DNA from: Vibrio genomosp. F10 str. ZF-129
GTDB lineage: Bacteria > Pseudomonadota > Gammaproteobacteria > Enterobacterales > Vibrionaceae
Direction of reading: 5' to 3'
DNA length: 64,000 nt
Assembly (NCBI RefSeq): GCF_000287055.2
Contig: NZ_AJYQ02000107.1
Coordinates: 123,595 to 187,594, forward strand
Positions 9,182 to 18,171 of the stretch are shown here, one piece after another (the first letter of the stretch is position 1; the number at the start of each line of letters is the position of its first letter). The notes below the pieces were generated by a model that saw nothing but the letters and a program-made list of their open reading frames with translations, was not told the origin of the DNA and ran no database searches. Position numbers and translations under genes: made by a program.

Positions 9182-10404
9182 TAAATTGCTCCTTTTCCTG
9201 TAAACATGACTTTAACTGTCTTAAGAAAAATTTCAAAGTCCAGTGCCCAACTTAAATGCTTTATATAGTATAAATCGTACGCCACTTTTTCTTTGGTACC
9301 AATGACATCATCAGTATATCCCAGTGAAACTTGTGCCAAGCCTGACATCCCTGGTTTCACGACATGTCTATAGTTATAGAATGGAATTTCTTGGCAAAAT
9401 AAATCCACAAATGCTGCTTGCTCGGGCCTTGGTCCGATTAGAGACATATCTCCTTTTATCACATTCCAAAACTGTGGAATTTCATCAAGACGGGACTTTC
9501 TCAATAATACCCCAAATTTAGTAATGCGCTGTGTTTCCTCGGTAGCAAACCTATTTTCTTGTTTTTCACTATAGGATGTCATCGTTCGGAATTTATAGAT
9601 AGTGAATATTTGATTGTGAAATCCAATTCTTTTTTGGCGGAAAAAGACAGATTCGTTGGTTGTGATTTTTAGCATTAATGCAATGGTTAAGGTTATGATG
9701 ATGAAAGGGCTAAGAATAATCACAGTCAGTTTGTCTAAGAGTATTTTCAGGTAGAGATAGACGTAATCAGGTTGTAACGTACCTAGTGTGTTTTCGGATA
9801 GATGTAACTCAGACACTTTGTGTGTGATTCGTTCACTTAACAAACCAGAATGGTAAACAGGAATGTTAGCTAGCGAAAAGTCAGCAAGTAGCCGCTCTTC
9901 CTCAGGTGTTAAGTTAGAGTGGAGATCCACTAAAATACCCGCTGATAATTCTTTAATGGAATGTGTTTTTGATATCGGTGTTACCGTTATGCTTTTGAAG
10001 TTACTCAGATCTAAGTTCTTTATTTTTCCCAAAGAAAATATATCTAGCTTTACTCGAGACTCCGCCCAGTAATAGAAGAGGATAAACCATATGGTGGTCA
10101 GCATTATGCCGCTAAGTAATATTGGTCTTGAGTATTCAAGGCGTAACAGCATTATCATGAAAAAAGCGATGCCATAGCAAGAAAATATCAATGGTATAAT
10201 CCTGTTGGTCTGTGTTTGAAGTATCGCTGGTGTTGGAATCGGAAGTATTATAATAACGACTAAGAAAATACTAGTGACAATACACAGACTTGAAATGACA
10301 GTGCTAGGAATAGTCCTATAGACTGTATAAGTGCCAATAACTTGTATTATTAGTAAAAGAAAAAGAACGATAAGATGAGATAGCTTGCAGCCTTGCTTAG
10401 TCAT
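9181..10404 (-). CDS. Long initiating sugar-phosphate transferase (WbaP/WcaJ type)
   Basis: 407-aa polyprenyl-phosphate hexose-1-phosphate transferase. Four hydrophobic segments lie in residues 1-115, then a soluble middle domain, a further membrane segment near residue 230, and the catalytic domain with IYKFRTMTS, LLRKSRLDEIPQFWNVIKGD, MSLIGPRPE and KPGMSGLAQVS. It is the first gene of a three-gene minus-strand operon with the capsule-like gene and the broken methyltransferase. Together with the short transferase at 5613 this gives two initiating enzymes in a 5-kb block, which suggests two different glycans or a mosaic locus. Nucleotide sugar unknown. Confidence 0.88.
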   Translation of the reverse strand: MTKQGCKLSHLIVLFLLLIIQVIGTYTVYRTIPSTVISSLCIVTSIFLVVIIILPIPTPAILQTQTNRIIPLIFSCYGIAFFMIMLLRLEYSRPILLSGIMLTTIWFILFYYWAESRVKLDIFSLGKIKNLDLSNFKSITVTPISKTHSIKELSAGILVDLHSNLTPEEERLLADFSLANIPVYHSGLLSERITHKVSELHLSENTLGTLQPDYVYLYLKILLDKLTVIILSPFIIITLTIALMLKITTNESVFFRQKRIGFHNQIFTIYKFRTMTSYSEKQENRFATEETQRITKFGVLLRKSRLDEIPQFWNVIKGDMSLIGPRPEQAAFVDLFCQEIPFYNYRHVVKPGMSGLAQVSLGYTDDVIGTKEKVAYDLYYIKHLSWALDFEIFLKTVKVMFTGKGAI

Positions 10405-10528
10405 GCTTTTTTGCTTCTTTTCTTTAGAACAGATAGAGGTCTAGTATATGGTTTATTTTTGAGTAAAAGTGTTTTATTTTTTTTAAGTTCCTCACATTGA
10501 TATAAGGAACTAAGTTGATCTACTCTTG

Positions 10529-11869
10529 CTACAATATCTGCTTCAGAACTCGGTCAGCCTTAACGCGCATAATTTTACGAATCAGTTTTTGAACAGGATC
10601 TGGGTAGTGCTCTATCTTTTCAAGTTGGCGATAGGCACAAATCATCTCGGTGTACTTTAAGATGTTTTCAACTTCCAACTCAAATCCCTCAGTGAGGTGG
10701 TTGTAGTTGTCTTGAATAAGAAGAGCATTTTCAAGATCGAGTTTCCATGCTCTAGGGTTGAGGTTGTTACCTGTAAGCAGCATGTAACGCTTATCGACCC
10801 AAATCCCTTTAAGGTGGAAGCTGTTGTTGTCGTGTTTCCATAAGTGGATAGAAAGTTGTCGGCTCGCAATATGCGCCTCATTAGCTTTAGCAAATCGACG
10901 CAAGTTCATTTCATACAGGTAAGGCAGCCCACCAATGGTTTTAAACGTCTCTTCTGGTGAAATGTAGAAATCATTCGCGGTTTTGTCACCCACCACAATC
11001 GTCACTTTTACACCGCGTTTTATCGCTTTTTTCACTTCCTTAGCAACGCTAGGTGGGAAATTGAAATACGGCGTGCAGATGAAAAGCTCATCTTTAGCTT
11101 GCGCGATCAGTTGATTAATACTGTTATTGAGTTTATTTCGGCGCTTGCCTACCCCAACTAATGGCGTTATCGCGATTTGTTCGTTACTCACGGGCTCTGA
11201 TTCAAATTCATAACTTGATTGAGCCAGCAACGCGCGGAATTGGCGAATATCCGTTTTAATCTCTTTGGTGGTGGGCTTATCTTCACAAGCAAGATTGTTC
11301 ACCGCAGGGTGATCAATGAGAGATTCTCTTATAAAGCGCACCATGCTGTCAGCCAGTGCCGGTTGCTTCAATACATGGTAGCGGTCAAATCGGTAACGAT
11401 CTTGATAATGCAGGTAGATGTTGTTTAAGCTTGCGCCGCTATAAATCACTTCATCATCAATAATAAACCCTTTTAAGTGCAAAACCCCAAACACTTCTCG
11501 GCCACGAACAGGAACGCCATACACCGGAATCTTGTGCTCATATTGATCAGCAAAAGATTGGTACATGGCCGCGTTAGTTTCTGAAGGGGCAGCGCCAATT
11601 AACCCACGCTGTGCTCGGTGCCAATCGACACACACATTGATTTCTAGATCGGGGTTTTTCTGTTTGGCTTTATACAGCTCAGTTAAGATCTCACGACCGG
11701 CTTCATCATCTTCTAAATAAAGAGCAACAAGGTAAATCCGTTTACTTGCCTCTTGAATCGCTTTTACTACGCGAGTTCTAAACGCTTGCGCTGAATACAG
11801 AACGCTAAAATTCTCAGGCTCTAGTGCAAGGGTTGGCAGTCGATTGAATGGATTCCTATTGACCATCAT
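10529..11869 (-). CDS. pssA: CDP-diacylglycerol-serine O-phosphatidyltransferase (PssA)
   Basis: Makes phosphatidylserine, the precursor of phosphatidylethanolamine, at the inner membrane surface. The 446 aa compare with about 451 in E. coli. It is a phospholipase-D-superfamily enzyme with two HKD regions: HLKGFIIDDEVIYSGASLNN in the first half and HLKGIWVDKRYMLLTGNNLN in the second. The N-terminus NPFNRLPTLALEP is characteristic. Two adjacent ATGs begin the gene; the first is used here. It marks the return to ordinary chromosomal sequence after the polysaccharide block. An inverted repeat (AAGTTCCT/AGGAACT, 10485-10511) follows the gene but has no T-run in the right orientation. Confidence 0.95.
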   Translation of the reverse strand: MMVNRNPFNRLPTLALEPENFSVLYSAQAFRTRVVKAIQEASKRIYLVALYLEDDEAGREILTELYKAKQKNPDLEINVCVDWHRAQRGLIGAAPSETNAAMYQSFADQYEHKIPVYGVPVRGREVFGVLHLKGFIIDDEVIYSGASLNNIYLHYQDRYRFDRYHVLKQPALADSMVRFIRESLIDHPAVNNLACEDKPTTKEIKTDIRQFRALLAQSSYEFESEPVSNEQIAITPLVGVGKRRNKLNNSINQLIAQAKDELFICTPYFNFPPSVAKEVKKAIKRGVKVTIVVGDKTANDFYISPEETFKTIGGLPYLYEMNLRRFAKANEAHIASRQLSIHLWKHDNNSFHLKGIWVDKRYMLLTGNNLNPRAWKLDLENALLIQDNYNHLTEGFELEVENILKYTEMICAYRQLEKIEHYPDPVQKLIRKIMRVKADRVLKQIL

Positions 11870-12018
11870 GTTGGATGTATCACCTTAATCGTTAACAAGT
11901 TGAGGTATGCCCTCTTAAATATAGAGCATCATAAACCGTGTGAAAAATGCAAAAAAACTGCAAGAGACGAATATTACCAAACTTAATCTATCGTTGACCA
12001 GTAAAGGCGCATAGTTGC

Positions 12019-12450
12019 TTAATTATCAACCTGAAACTGCATAGGAATGAGACTTCGGCCACTATTCACATACCGTTGGTAAAGATTTTTAAGGCAATTG
12101 GGCATCTCATCAAGGGCAACAATTTCAAATTGATGAGCGCGGTAAAAGCTCTCTAAGTGGTCGTAGGCAAAACAGAAGTCATTACTGGTCAGCTCATTGT
12201 CTTGGCAATAGTTAAGTAAAGCATGGCCGACACCTTGTTCGCGCTGCTCTGGAATCACAAGCATCCCAGTGAGCAGGCGGTATTGCTCTATCGTGCGAAA
12301 TCGAACCATCGCAATAATAGAGCTGCGGTTTGAGGCGGTAATAATGTGTTCATCTTTTTTGGCTTTGCCTGAAGGGTAGTGAACCTTATAGAGCTTATTG
12401 ACCAGGGGGACTTTTATTGTCGGGAGAACCGCGATTGTCAGCTCACTCAT
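12019..12450 (-). CDS. GNAT-family N-acetyltransferase
   Basis: A 143-aa GNAT domain: the acetyl-CoA-binding motif A is PEQREQGVGHALLNYCQ, followed by a FYRAHQFEIVA motif-B-like segment. The start is placed at 12450 (MSELTIAV) because GAGGAAGG lies about five bases upstream; an upstream in-frame ATG at 12486 has no such site. It is divergent from murB, whose ATG is 64 bp away. Substrate unknown. Confidence 0.82.
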   Translation of the reverse strand: MSELTIAVLPTIKVPLVNKLYKVHYPSGKAKKDEHIITASNRSSIIAMVRFRTIEQYRLLTGMLVIPEQREQGVGHALLNYCQDNELTSNDFCFAYDHLESFYRAHQFEIVALDEMPNCLKNLYQRYVNSGRSLIPMQFQVDN

Positions 12451-12514
12451 TATGACCTTCCTCTTATCTAATCGTATCGTTGTCATGTAGAATAGGGGCA
12501 GTTTAAGTTACTCG

Positions 12515-13603
12515 ATGAAGCCCATGCAATCTCTATCTAACGCCAATCTTGGCTCTTACCATACTTTTGCCATTGAGCAATATTGCGATCACCTCGTTGA
12601 AGTGAGTACGCAGCAGCAGCTTATGGATGTCTATCAATCAGCCGAGTGGCATGCCTTACCGAAGTTGATGTTGGGTAAAGGCAGCAATATGTTGTTTACC
12701 GAGCATTATAAAGGAGTAGTGGTGGTCAGCCGGTTGATGGGCATCGAAGTGAGCGAATCAGACTCTGCGTATCATTTGCATGTTAATGGTGGGGAAGATT
12801 GGCCATCGTTGGTTCAGTGGTGTGTTGCTCAAGGTTACAATGGATTAGAAAACCTAGCGCTGATCCCTGGCTGTTCAGGCTCTGCGCCCATCCAAAATAT
12901 CGGAGCGTACGGCATCGAGTTTCAAGACGTCTGTGAATATGTGGATATATTGTGCCTGGAAAACCATCAAATAAAGCGCCTCACTGCCGAAGAGTGCGCT
13001 TTTGGTTATCGTGATTCTATTTTTAAACATCAGCTTTATAAGAAAGCAGTTGTTGTTGCTATTGGTCTCAAGTTGGCGAAAAACTGGCAGCCTAATATCG
13101 GCTATGGCCCACTAAAGGGCTTTGATAAAGCCACGGTGACCGCCAAGCAAATCTTTGAACGTGTCAGTCAGGTTCGATTGGAAAAACTGCCCAATCCAGA
13201 AAACGTTGGAAATGCAGGCAGTTTTTTCAAAAACCCTATTGTGACTCAATCGCATTTTGAATCTCTACAGGAACGCTTTCCACAGATAGTCGCATACCCT
13301 GCAATTGATGAAAAAGGCAATCCAGCGATGAAAGTCGCAGCCGGTTGGTTGATCGATCAATGTGGTTTAAAAGGGATGATGCTTGGTGGCGCTCAAGTGC
13401 ATCCAAATCAGGCTTTGGTGATAGTGAATGCCAATAATGCAACCGCTGATCATGTGGTGCTACTCGCGGCGAAAGTGCGTCAGGCTGTCTTTGAGCGATA
13501 CAATATTGAACTAGAACATGAAGTGCGTTTTATGGATGCGACTGGCGAAACGAACTTAAAAGCAATTTTACAGCGTAAAGGTTTACTGGAGAGGCAGGAA
13601 TGA
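12515..13603 (+). CDS. murB: UDP-N-acetylenolpyruvoylglucosamine reductase (MurB)
   Basis: Cytoplasmic FAD enzyme that reduces UDP-GlcNAc-enolpyruvate to UDP-MurNAc for peptidoglycan. The 362 aa are slightly longer than the ~342 of E. coli. Visible motifs: LGKGSNMLF (FAD), PGCSGSAPIQNIGAYG, GYRDSIFK and GNAGSFFKNP with the catalytic serine. birA begins four bases inside its end (ATGA overlap), the conserved murB-birA pairing. A second in-frame Met at codon 4 could also be the start. Confidence 0.97.
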   Translation: MKPMQSLSNANLGSYHTFAIEQYCDHLVEVSTQQQLMDVYQSAEWHALPKLMLGKGSNMLFTEHYKGVVVVSRLMGIEVSESDSAYHLHVNGGEDWPSLVQWCVAQGYNGLENLALIPGCSGSAPIQNIGAYGIEFQDVCEYVDILCLENHQIKRLTAEECAFGYRDSIFKHQLYKKAVVVAIGLKLAKNWQPNIGYGPLKGFDKATVTAKQIFERVSQVRLEKLPNPENVGNAGSFFKNPIVTQSHFESLQERFPQIVAYPAIDEKGNPAMKVAAGWLIDQCGLKGMMLGGAQVHPNQALVIVNANNATADHVVLLAAKVRQAVFERYNIELEHEVRFMDATGETNLKAILQRKGLLERQE

Positions 13604-14604
13604 AAGAGCATCGAGTAAAATTGGCGATATTGCAGACTTTGTCTCAAGGCGGCTTTCATTCGGGCCAAGAGCTTGGAGAGCAATTGGGCATTTCACGAGC
13701 GGCAATCAGTAAGCATATTAAAGGCATTCAAGCGTGGGGTGTCGATGTCTTTAGTGTGCAAGGGAAAGGCTACCAGCTGTCGAAACCGATGCAGTTACTC
13801 GATGAAGCGTTACTTAAGTCTCAAGTGACAACGCCTTTAGAGTTGGTTCCGATTATCGATTCAACCAATCAGTACTTACTTGACCGAGTGGATCAATTGG
13901 AATCAGGATCGGTATGTATCGCTGAATATCAAGCCAAAGGGCGTGGTCGTCGTGGCCGAGAATGGGTCTCGCCATTTGGCAGTAATCTCTATCTCTCTAT
14001 TTATTGGCGATTAGATGCGGGCATGGCTGCGGCAATGGGGCTGAGCCTGGTTGTTGGTGTTGCTATTGTTGAAGCACTGGAAAAAATCGGCATTGATGGC
14101 GTCAAACTCAAATGGCCGAACGATCTCTACTTTGAGGACAAAAAACTGGCGGGTATTTTGGTTGAGATGTCTGGTCAAGCAGGCGCAGCGGCTAATCTTG
14201 TGATTGGCATGGGTATCAACCTGAATATGGCGAATGACAGCCAAAACATAAATCAGAACGTCACCCAAAAGATCACTCAGCCGTGGGTCAGCTTATCTGA
14301 AGTGTGTGATGCTCAACCTCATCCTCAAACTTTTGATCGAAATGATTTGGCGGTGACTTTAGTCAATACCTTGCAAAGTACATTAAACGATTATGAGTTG
14401 TATGGAATGACAGGGTTCGTTGAACGCTGGAACCGCTTAGACAACTATTTAGGTCGTAAGGTGAAGCTGGTTATGGGCTCACGTGAAATTGAAGGTATAT
14501 CGAAAGGTATCGACGCCCAAGGGGCTGTGCTGCTTGAAACCGATCAGGGCGTTGAGCGCTTCATTGGTGGTGAAATTTCATTACGCAATAATGAAACACC
14601 GTAA
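13600..14604 (+). CDS. birA: Biotin-protein ligase and biotin operon repressor (BirA)
   Basis: Bifunctional: attaches biotin to the biotin carboxyl carrier protein and represses bio genes when loaded with biotinyl-AMP. The 334 aa comprise an N-terminal winged HTH (residues 1-60, GQELGEQLGISRAAISKHIK) and a central ligase domain with the adenylate loop GRGRRGREWVSPFG. The lysine/Trp segment KLKWPNDLYFEDKKLAGILVE and a C-terminal SH3-like domain follow. Translation is coupled to murB. A hairpin AGTGGCG/CGCCACT (14611-14633) lies just past the stop, at the convergent end with DUF3135. Confidence 0.97.
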   Translation: MKEHRVKLAILQTLSQGGFHSGQELGEQLGISRAAISKHIKGIQAWGVDVFSVQGKGYQLSKPMQLLDEALLKSQVTTPLELVPIIDSTNQYLLDRVDQLESGSVCIAEYQAKGRGRRGREWVSPFGSNLYLSIYWRLDAGMAAAMGLSLVVGVAIVEALEKIGIDGVKLKWPNDLYFEDKKLAGILVEMSGQAGAAANLVIGMGINLNMANDSQNINQNVTQKITQPWVSLSEVCDAQPHPQTFDRNDLAVTLVNTLQSTLNDYELYGMTGFVERWNRLDNYLGRKVKLVMGSREIEGISKGIDAQGAVLLETDQGVERFIGGEISLRNNETP

Positions 14605-14622
14605 AATATTAGTGGCGTGGAT

Positions 14623-14964
14623 TTAGCGCCACTGCTCTTCTTTTGGTCTGAACGGAATAATCTGAGCGCTGTTTTCTTGTTTTGGCACATTGCCATCCAA
14701 GACATTTTGAAAGCGATGCATCTGCTGTGATAGCTCTTTCATTAACAAAACATTAGCGTGAGTCGGATTTTTGCAACGATCAACCACTCGATCAATGTGA
14801 CTCTGCTGAGCCCAAAGGCGATCTTGCATTTCGCTGGAAGCGGAAAGAATCATCTCTTCACACATCTCTTTTTTAAATTGCACAAACGCATCTGGGTTGT
14901 GTTTGGCTAAGTCGACCAACTCATCAAAAGGTGGCAGAGTCTGATTTAAAGGTGAGGCATTCAT
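14623..14964 (-). CDS. DUF3135-family protein
   Basis: 113 aa, soluble, helical, no cysteine-based motif. It resembles the DUF3135 family of unknown function found in vibrios and relatives (LPPFDELVDLAKHNPDAFVQFK near the N-terminus and an IIPFRPK end). The start is set at 14964 (MNASPL) since GAGGAAA stands six bases upstream; an ATG at 14982 is less well placed. It converges on birA with 18 bp between the stops. Function unknown. Confidence 0.75.
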   Translation of the reverse strand: MNASPLNQTLPPFDELVDLAKHNPDAFVQFKKEMCEEMILSASSEMQDRLWAQQSHIDRVVDRCKNPTHANVLLMKELSQQMHRFQNVLDGNVPKQENSAQIIPFRPKEEQWR

Positions 14965-15332
14965 GTCTGTTTCCTCTATCACAGCGTTGATGGATTTATC
15001 AACACTACCTTAAGCGTAACCAATCAAATAGATTAAAGTTTGAACTAACGTCTTTATTCTCATTTGTGAGACGGTGATTTTTGTTCCATTAATAGAATTG
15101 ATATGCATTTAGATATTGATTATTTCGATGAATTCAAGCAGTAAAATAGAAATAAACATGAGCAAGGCTCTAATTTTGTTAAGGATATCTTTACCCCCTA
15201 ATTAACATGCTGTATTCATGTCTGGCTAATTACCTAATTGGTGCTGGTGGAGTGAACTTCATTCCAAAATGGTTGCTGGAAACTTACCTTCGTGGCTCAG
15301 TGATCTTCATAACCTCGACATAACTATTAAGC
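14965..15332. other. Intergenic region upstream of the receiver/CheC-like gene
   Basis: 368 bp holding the 5' region of the DUF3135 gene (minus) and the promoter region of the two-gene signalling operon (plus). No ORF with coding character and no strong terminator. Several AT-rich stretches could hold promoters, but none matches a consensus well enough to call. Confidence 0.5.
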
Positions 15333-16274
15333 ATGAATATTCTTATCTGCGATGATTCCGCGCTCGCCCGAAAAATGCTGGCGCGAAGTATCGAGTTATT
15401 ACCGAATCAAAATTTGCTGTTCGCTCAACATGGACGCCAAGCATTAGAGCTTTTGCACCAATACGCTATTGATGTGCTATTTCTAGATCTTACCATGCCC
15501 GAAATGGATGGCTACCAGGTACTAAAAGCCATTCCCAAGCATATTTCCACCAAAGTTGTCGTTGTCTCGGGGGATGTTCAACCCCAGGCAGTAAGTCGAT
15601 GTATGGATTTAGGCGCGTATCTCTTTATTCAAAAACCGTTTTCCAGTAGCTATGCGGCAGAGGTGTTTACTCGTTTAGGTTTGGTGTTCAAAAGTAACGG
15701 GCCCAGAGTTGACGACATCTCCCCGCAGGTGAAATTTAAAGAGATCGCCAATATAGCGCTTGGGCAAGGTGCTGCCACCTTAGCCAAAGTGCTGGGTGAA
15801 TTTATTCATCTGCCTGTACCAACCGTCAGTAAAATTGAAAAAGCGGAACTGGATATGATGCTGCGTGATGCTTTGTATCGAGATGAAGTCGCGGCGGTTA
15901 CTCAGCGTTTTGTGGGAAGTGGGATGCATGGTGAGGCGTTGATATGCCTTCATGGTGATGGGATTGGGCACATCGGCGAGCGCTTGGGGTTCACCAGTGA
16001 TGATAACTCTTACAATGAAGTCGTGCTGAATGTGGCTAACCTATTTGTGTCTTCATTTATGACTTCTCTCTGTGAACAAATGGACGTCAGTGTTTCATTA
16101 CGTCAACCGGTGGTGGTGGATACACGCGTATATGCAAAACCGAGTTGTATTGGCGATGATACCTTAGCACTTGAATTTATTTATCGAGATGATCAAGCGT
16201 TTGAATGTGAGGTGCTGTTTATGTTTGATCAGTCCTCAGAAAAGGTGATTAACTGTATTATGGAGTCCATATGA
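15333..16274 (+). CDS. Response regulator with C-terminal CheC/CheX-like domain
   Basis: 313 aa. Residues 1-120 are a receiver domain: acidic pair D7-D8, phospho-acceptor D52 in FLDLTMPEMDG, and the lysine in IQKPF. Residues ~130-313 resemble CheC/CheX chemotaxis phosphatases. The first helix carries the ExxN signature (FKEIANIALGQGAATLA), while the matching C-terminal helix reads NVANLFVSSF, with Asn in place of the catalytic Glu. No DNA-binding domain. The stop overlaps the start of the diguanylate cyclase gene (ATGA), so they form one operon. Likely roles: CheY-P-type phosphatase or a sensor input to the cyclase. The partner kinase is not in the window. Confidence 0.8.
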   Translation: MNILICDDSALARKMLARSIELLPNQNLLFAQHGRQALELLHQYAIDVLFLDLTMPEMDGYQVLKAIPKHISTKVVVVSGDVQPQAVSRCMDLGAYLFIQKPFSSSYAAEVFTRLGLVFKSNGPRVDDISPQVKFKEIANIALGQGAATLAKVLGEFIHLPVPTVSKIEKAELDMMLRDALYRDEVAAVTQRFVGSGMHGEALICLHGDGIGHIGERLGFTSDDNSYNEVVLNVANLFVSSFMTSLCEQMDVSVSLRQPVVVDTRVYAKPSCIGDDTLALEFIYRDDQAFECEVLFMFDQSSEKVINCIMESI

Positions 16275-17248
16275 GCCATGAAACCAATTTAAATGTGGTT
16301 GAAGAGCTGCATTGGTATACCCAAGTTATCGACACGATGGATGTCGGGATTTTTGTTCTTGATCTTGAATTTAAAGTCGTGGCTTGGAATCGTTTCATGC
16401 AGTCGTACAGCGGAATATCGTCAGCCAAAATTTTACAAAAGCCGCTGTTCAGTGTGTGTAAAGATCTTCCAGAAGCCTGGATGGAAGCTAAGTTCAACGC
16501 CACCATCTCTTTGGGGACACAAGGTTTTTCTTCCTGGGAAGATCGCGCCTATATCTTCGAATTTAATAATTTTTCACCTGCTTCTCGTGGGTTAGAGCAG
16601 ATGCATCAGAATATGGTCATCACACCATTGAGCTCTTTATCCGGTCAGGTTTCTCACCTATGCGTGATGATCAGTGACGTTTCCGATACCGCGCAAAGCA
16701 AAATGCTTTTGCATGAATCCAATCGCAAGCTCGAACATAAGAGCCGCATTGATGGGTTAACGGGCCTACTCAATCGAGCGTGTTGGGAAGATTCGTTAAT
16801 CGAAGAATACAATCGCCTCAAAATCGACGATGATCGTGTGTCGACTCTCATCATGTTTGATATCGATTTCTTTAAGCGGGTGAATGATAACTACGGGCAC
16901 AGCATTGGTGATGAAGTGATTCGTCATACCGCTCAACTTGCACAGAAAACCTCAAGAGGCAGTGATTTTGTTGGACGCTATGGGGGAGAAGAATTTGCCG
17001 TCTTGCTGCCTAATACCTGTCATGAACAAGCGTTGTATTTTGCAGAACGGCTACGTAAGAGAATTGAAGAAAGCCAAATCGGTTCGCCACAAGGGACTAT
17101 TAATTACACCATTAGCCTCGGGGTGTGTGAGTTTAACCGCAGTGCTATTGATTCAGCCACCGGTTGGATTGAAGCCGCCGATACCGCGTTATACAAATCC
17201 AAAGAAAACGGTCGCAATATGACCACGGTTCATTCCGTCCCCGCTTAA
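16271..17248 (+). CDS. PAS-GGDEF diguanylate cyclase
   Basis: 325 aa. Residues ~10-130 are a PAS-like sensor (IDTMDVGIFVLDLEFKVVAWN). A GGDEF domain follows from about 160, with the catalytic signature GGEEF at 238-242 and an RxxD inhibitory I-site (RGSD) five residues before it. It should therefore make cyclic di-GMP from two GTP and be product-inhibited. No transmembrane segment, so cytoplasmic. Start ATG overlaps the stop of the receiver-CheC-like gene, suggesting that protein modulates cyclase activity or that both respond to one signal. Ligand of the PAS domain unknown. Confidence 0.92.
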   Translation: MSHETNLNVVEELHWYTQVIDTMDVGIFVLDLEFKVVAWNRFMQSYSGISSAKILQKPLFSVCKDLPEAWMEAKFNATISLGTQGFSSWEDRAYIFEFNNFSPASRGLEQMHQNMVITPLSSLSGQVSHLCVMISDVSDTAQSKMLLHESNRKLEHKSRIDGLTGLLNRACWEDSLIEEYNRLKIDDDRVSTLIMFDIDFFKRVNDNYGHSIGDEVIRHTAQLAQKTSRGSDFVGRYGGEEFAVLLPNTCHEQALYFAERLRKRIEESQIGSPQGTINYTISLGVCEFNRSAIDSATGWIEAADTALYKSKENGRNMTTVHSVPA

Positions 17249-17312
17249 TGCTATGCGTGAATAGAAAGGCAAGAGGTAAGAGGCCAGAAATAAGAAGTAA
17301 GGGGTAGAGCAT

Positions 17313-17417
17313 CAGAGTTTGCGGTGGCAGAGCCAGTTTTCGCAGAGTTGGATTTCATTGCGTAGGCCTTCACTGAGCTCGCCTCTATTGGAGGAGTCTT
17401 TACAGAGTTAGCCTTCA
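17313..17417. repeat. Degenerate 15-bp tandem repeat, seven units
   Basis: Units begin at 17313, 17328, 17343, 17358, 17373, 17388 and 17403. The best-conserved units read CAGAGTTGGATTTCA and CAGAGTTAGCCTTCA; base 9 is G in all seven. One plus-strand frame reads pentapeptide-like (AELDF, TELAS, TELAF) but contains a stop. The array sits between the cyclase and the HTH regulator and includes that regulator's stop codon (17408-17410). Confidence 0.65.
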
Positions 17418-18025
17418 CTGATGTGATAAGCGCAGCGTCGCTGACCTTGCACAATGTGTTCAATGCGTTGAACCTGGTGATCCTTACCAAGTAGCGCTTG
17501 AAACACGTTTAATTCAGAGCGACAAAGTACCGTATTTCGTGTCGCCGCTTTACAGATTGGACAATGATTTTCAATAAGCAAGTAGCCATCATCGAGTTTT
17601 TCAAATTCAGCCATGTAACCTTCATTACTGCGCTGCTCAACAATAATCGCCAGTTTTTGTTCCAGTGACTGAGAAGTATTAATGAGCTTTTGATAAGACA
17701 CTAGGGTCTGATTTTCTCTGTCTTGAGCTATTTTCTCTAAGCCTTCAAGACCAAAAACACGCTCAACAGAATCGATCATTTGAACCGACAGTTCTCCATG
17801 GCTATCAGCAAAATGCGCATGGCCTTTGTTGGTCAGTGACCAATGTCTCGTTGGTCTGCCAACTTTGACTTTGAGGTCTTGGTAGCTCAACAACCCATCG
17901 TCTTCTAACAACTGTAAGTGCTGGCGAGCGCCCATTGTGGTCATAGCCAAATCAAGGGCTAACTGCTTTGCGGTGATCTCACCGTTTTTCTTGATCGCTT
18001 GCAGTATTTTTTCGCTACTTTTCAT
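17408..18025 (-). CDS. HTH transcriptional regulator with cysteine-rich C-terminus
   Basis: 205 aa. N-terminal winged HTH (residues 1-70: ITAKQLALDLAMTTMGARQHLQLL, then GRPTRHWSLT) of the ArsR/DeoR-like COG2345 type. The C-terminal part has CPIC, then a Cys 8 residues on (VLCRSE) and another near the end (RRCAYH). This is the layout of SufR-like regulators that bind an iron-sulfur cluster, so cluster sensing is a reasonable inference. Its target genes are not apparent. Its last codons lie inside the 15-bp repeat array, so the C-terminus may be shaped by repeat growth. Divergent from groES. Confidence 0.8.
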   Translation of the reverse strand: MKSSEKILQAIKKNGEITAKQLALDLAMTTMGARQHLQLLEDDGLLSYQDLKVKVGRPTRHWSLTNKGHAHFADSHGELSVQMIDSVERVFGLEGLEKIAQDRENQTLVSYQKLINTSQSLEQKLAIIVEQRSNEGYMAEFEKLDDGYLLIENHCPICKAATRNTVLCRSELNVFQALLGKDHQVQRIEHIVQGQRRCAYHISEG

Positions 18026-18171
18026 GTTTTCCTCATTCGCTTTGTTTAATTATGTCGTAACGATTTAATAAAGCAAAGAATTTACTATTTAGATTGATCC
18101 TATGAATCTACCCCCCAACACAGTAATCAGGTTGTTTTGCAGGTTTGGTCACAAAAAAATGTCCTTCCCCC

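Noticed and set aside
10485..10511. Inverted repeat AAGTTCCT/AGGAACT after pssA as a terminator
   Set aside because: No T-run follows the stem on either strand in the needed direction, so it was only mentioned, not called.
5045..10528. Genomic island with attachment sites
   Set aside because: No integrase, tRNA, direct repeats or inverted terminal repeats were visible at the borders; only base composition and gene content suggest transfer.
17251..17490. Minus-strand 79-aa open frame rich in VKANS/VKTPP-like pentads
   Set aside because: It is the third reading of the 15-bp repeat array and overlaps the HTH regulator in another frame; no ribosome site.
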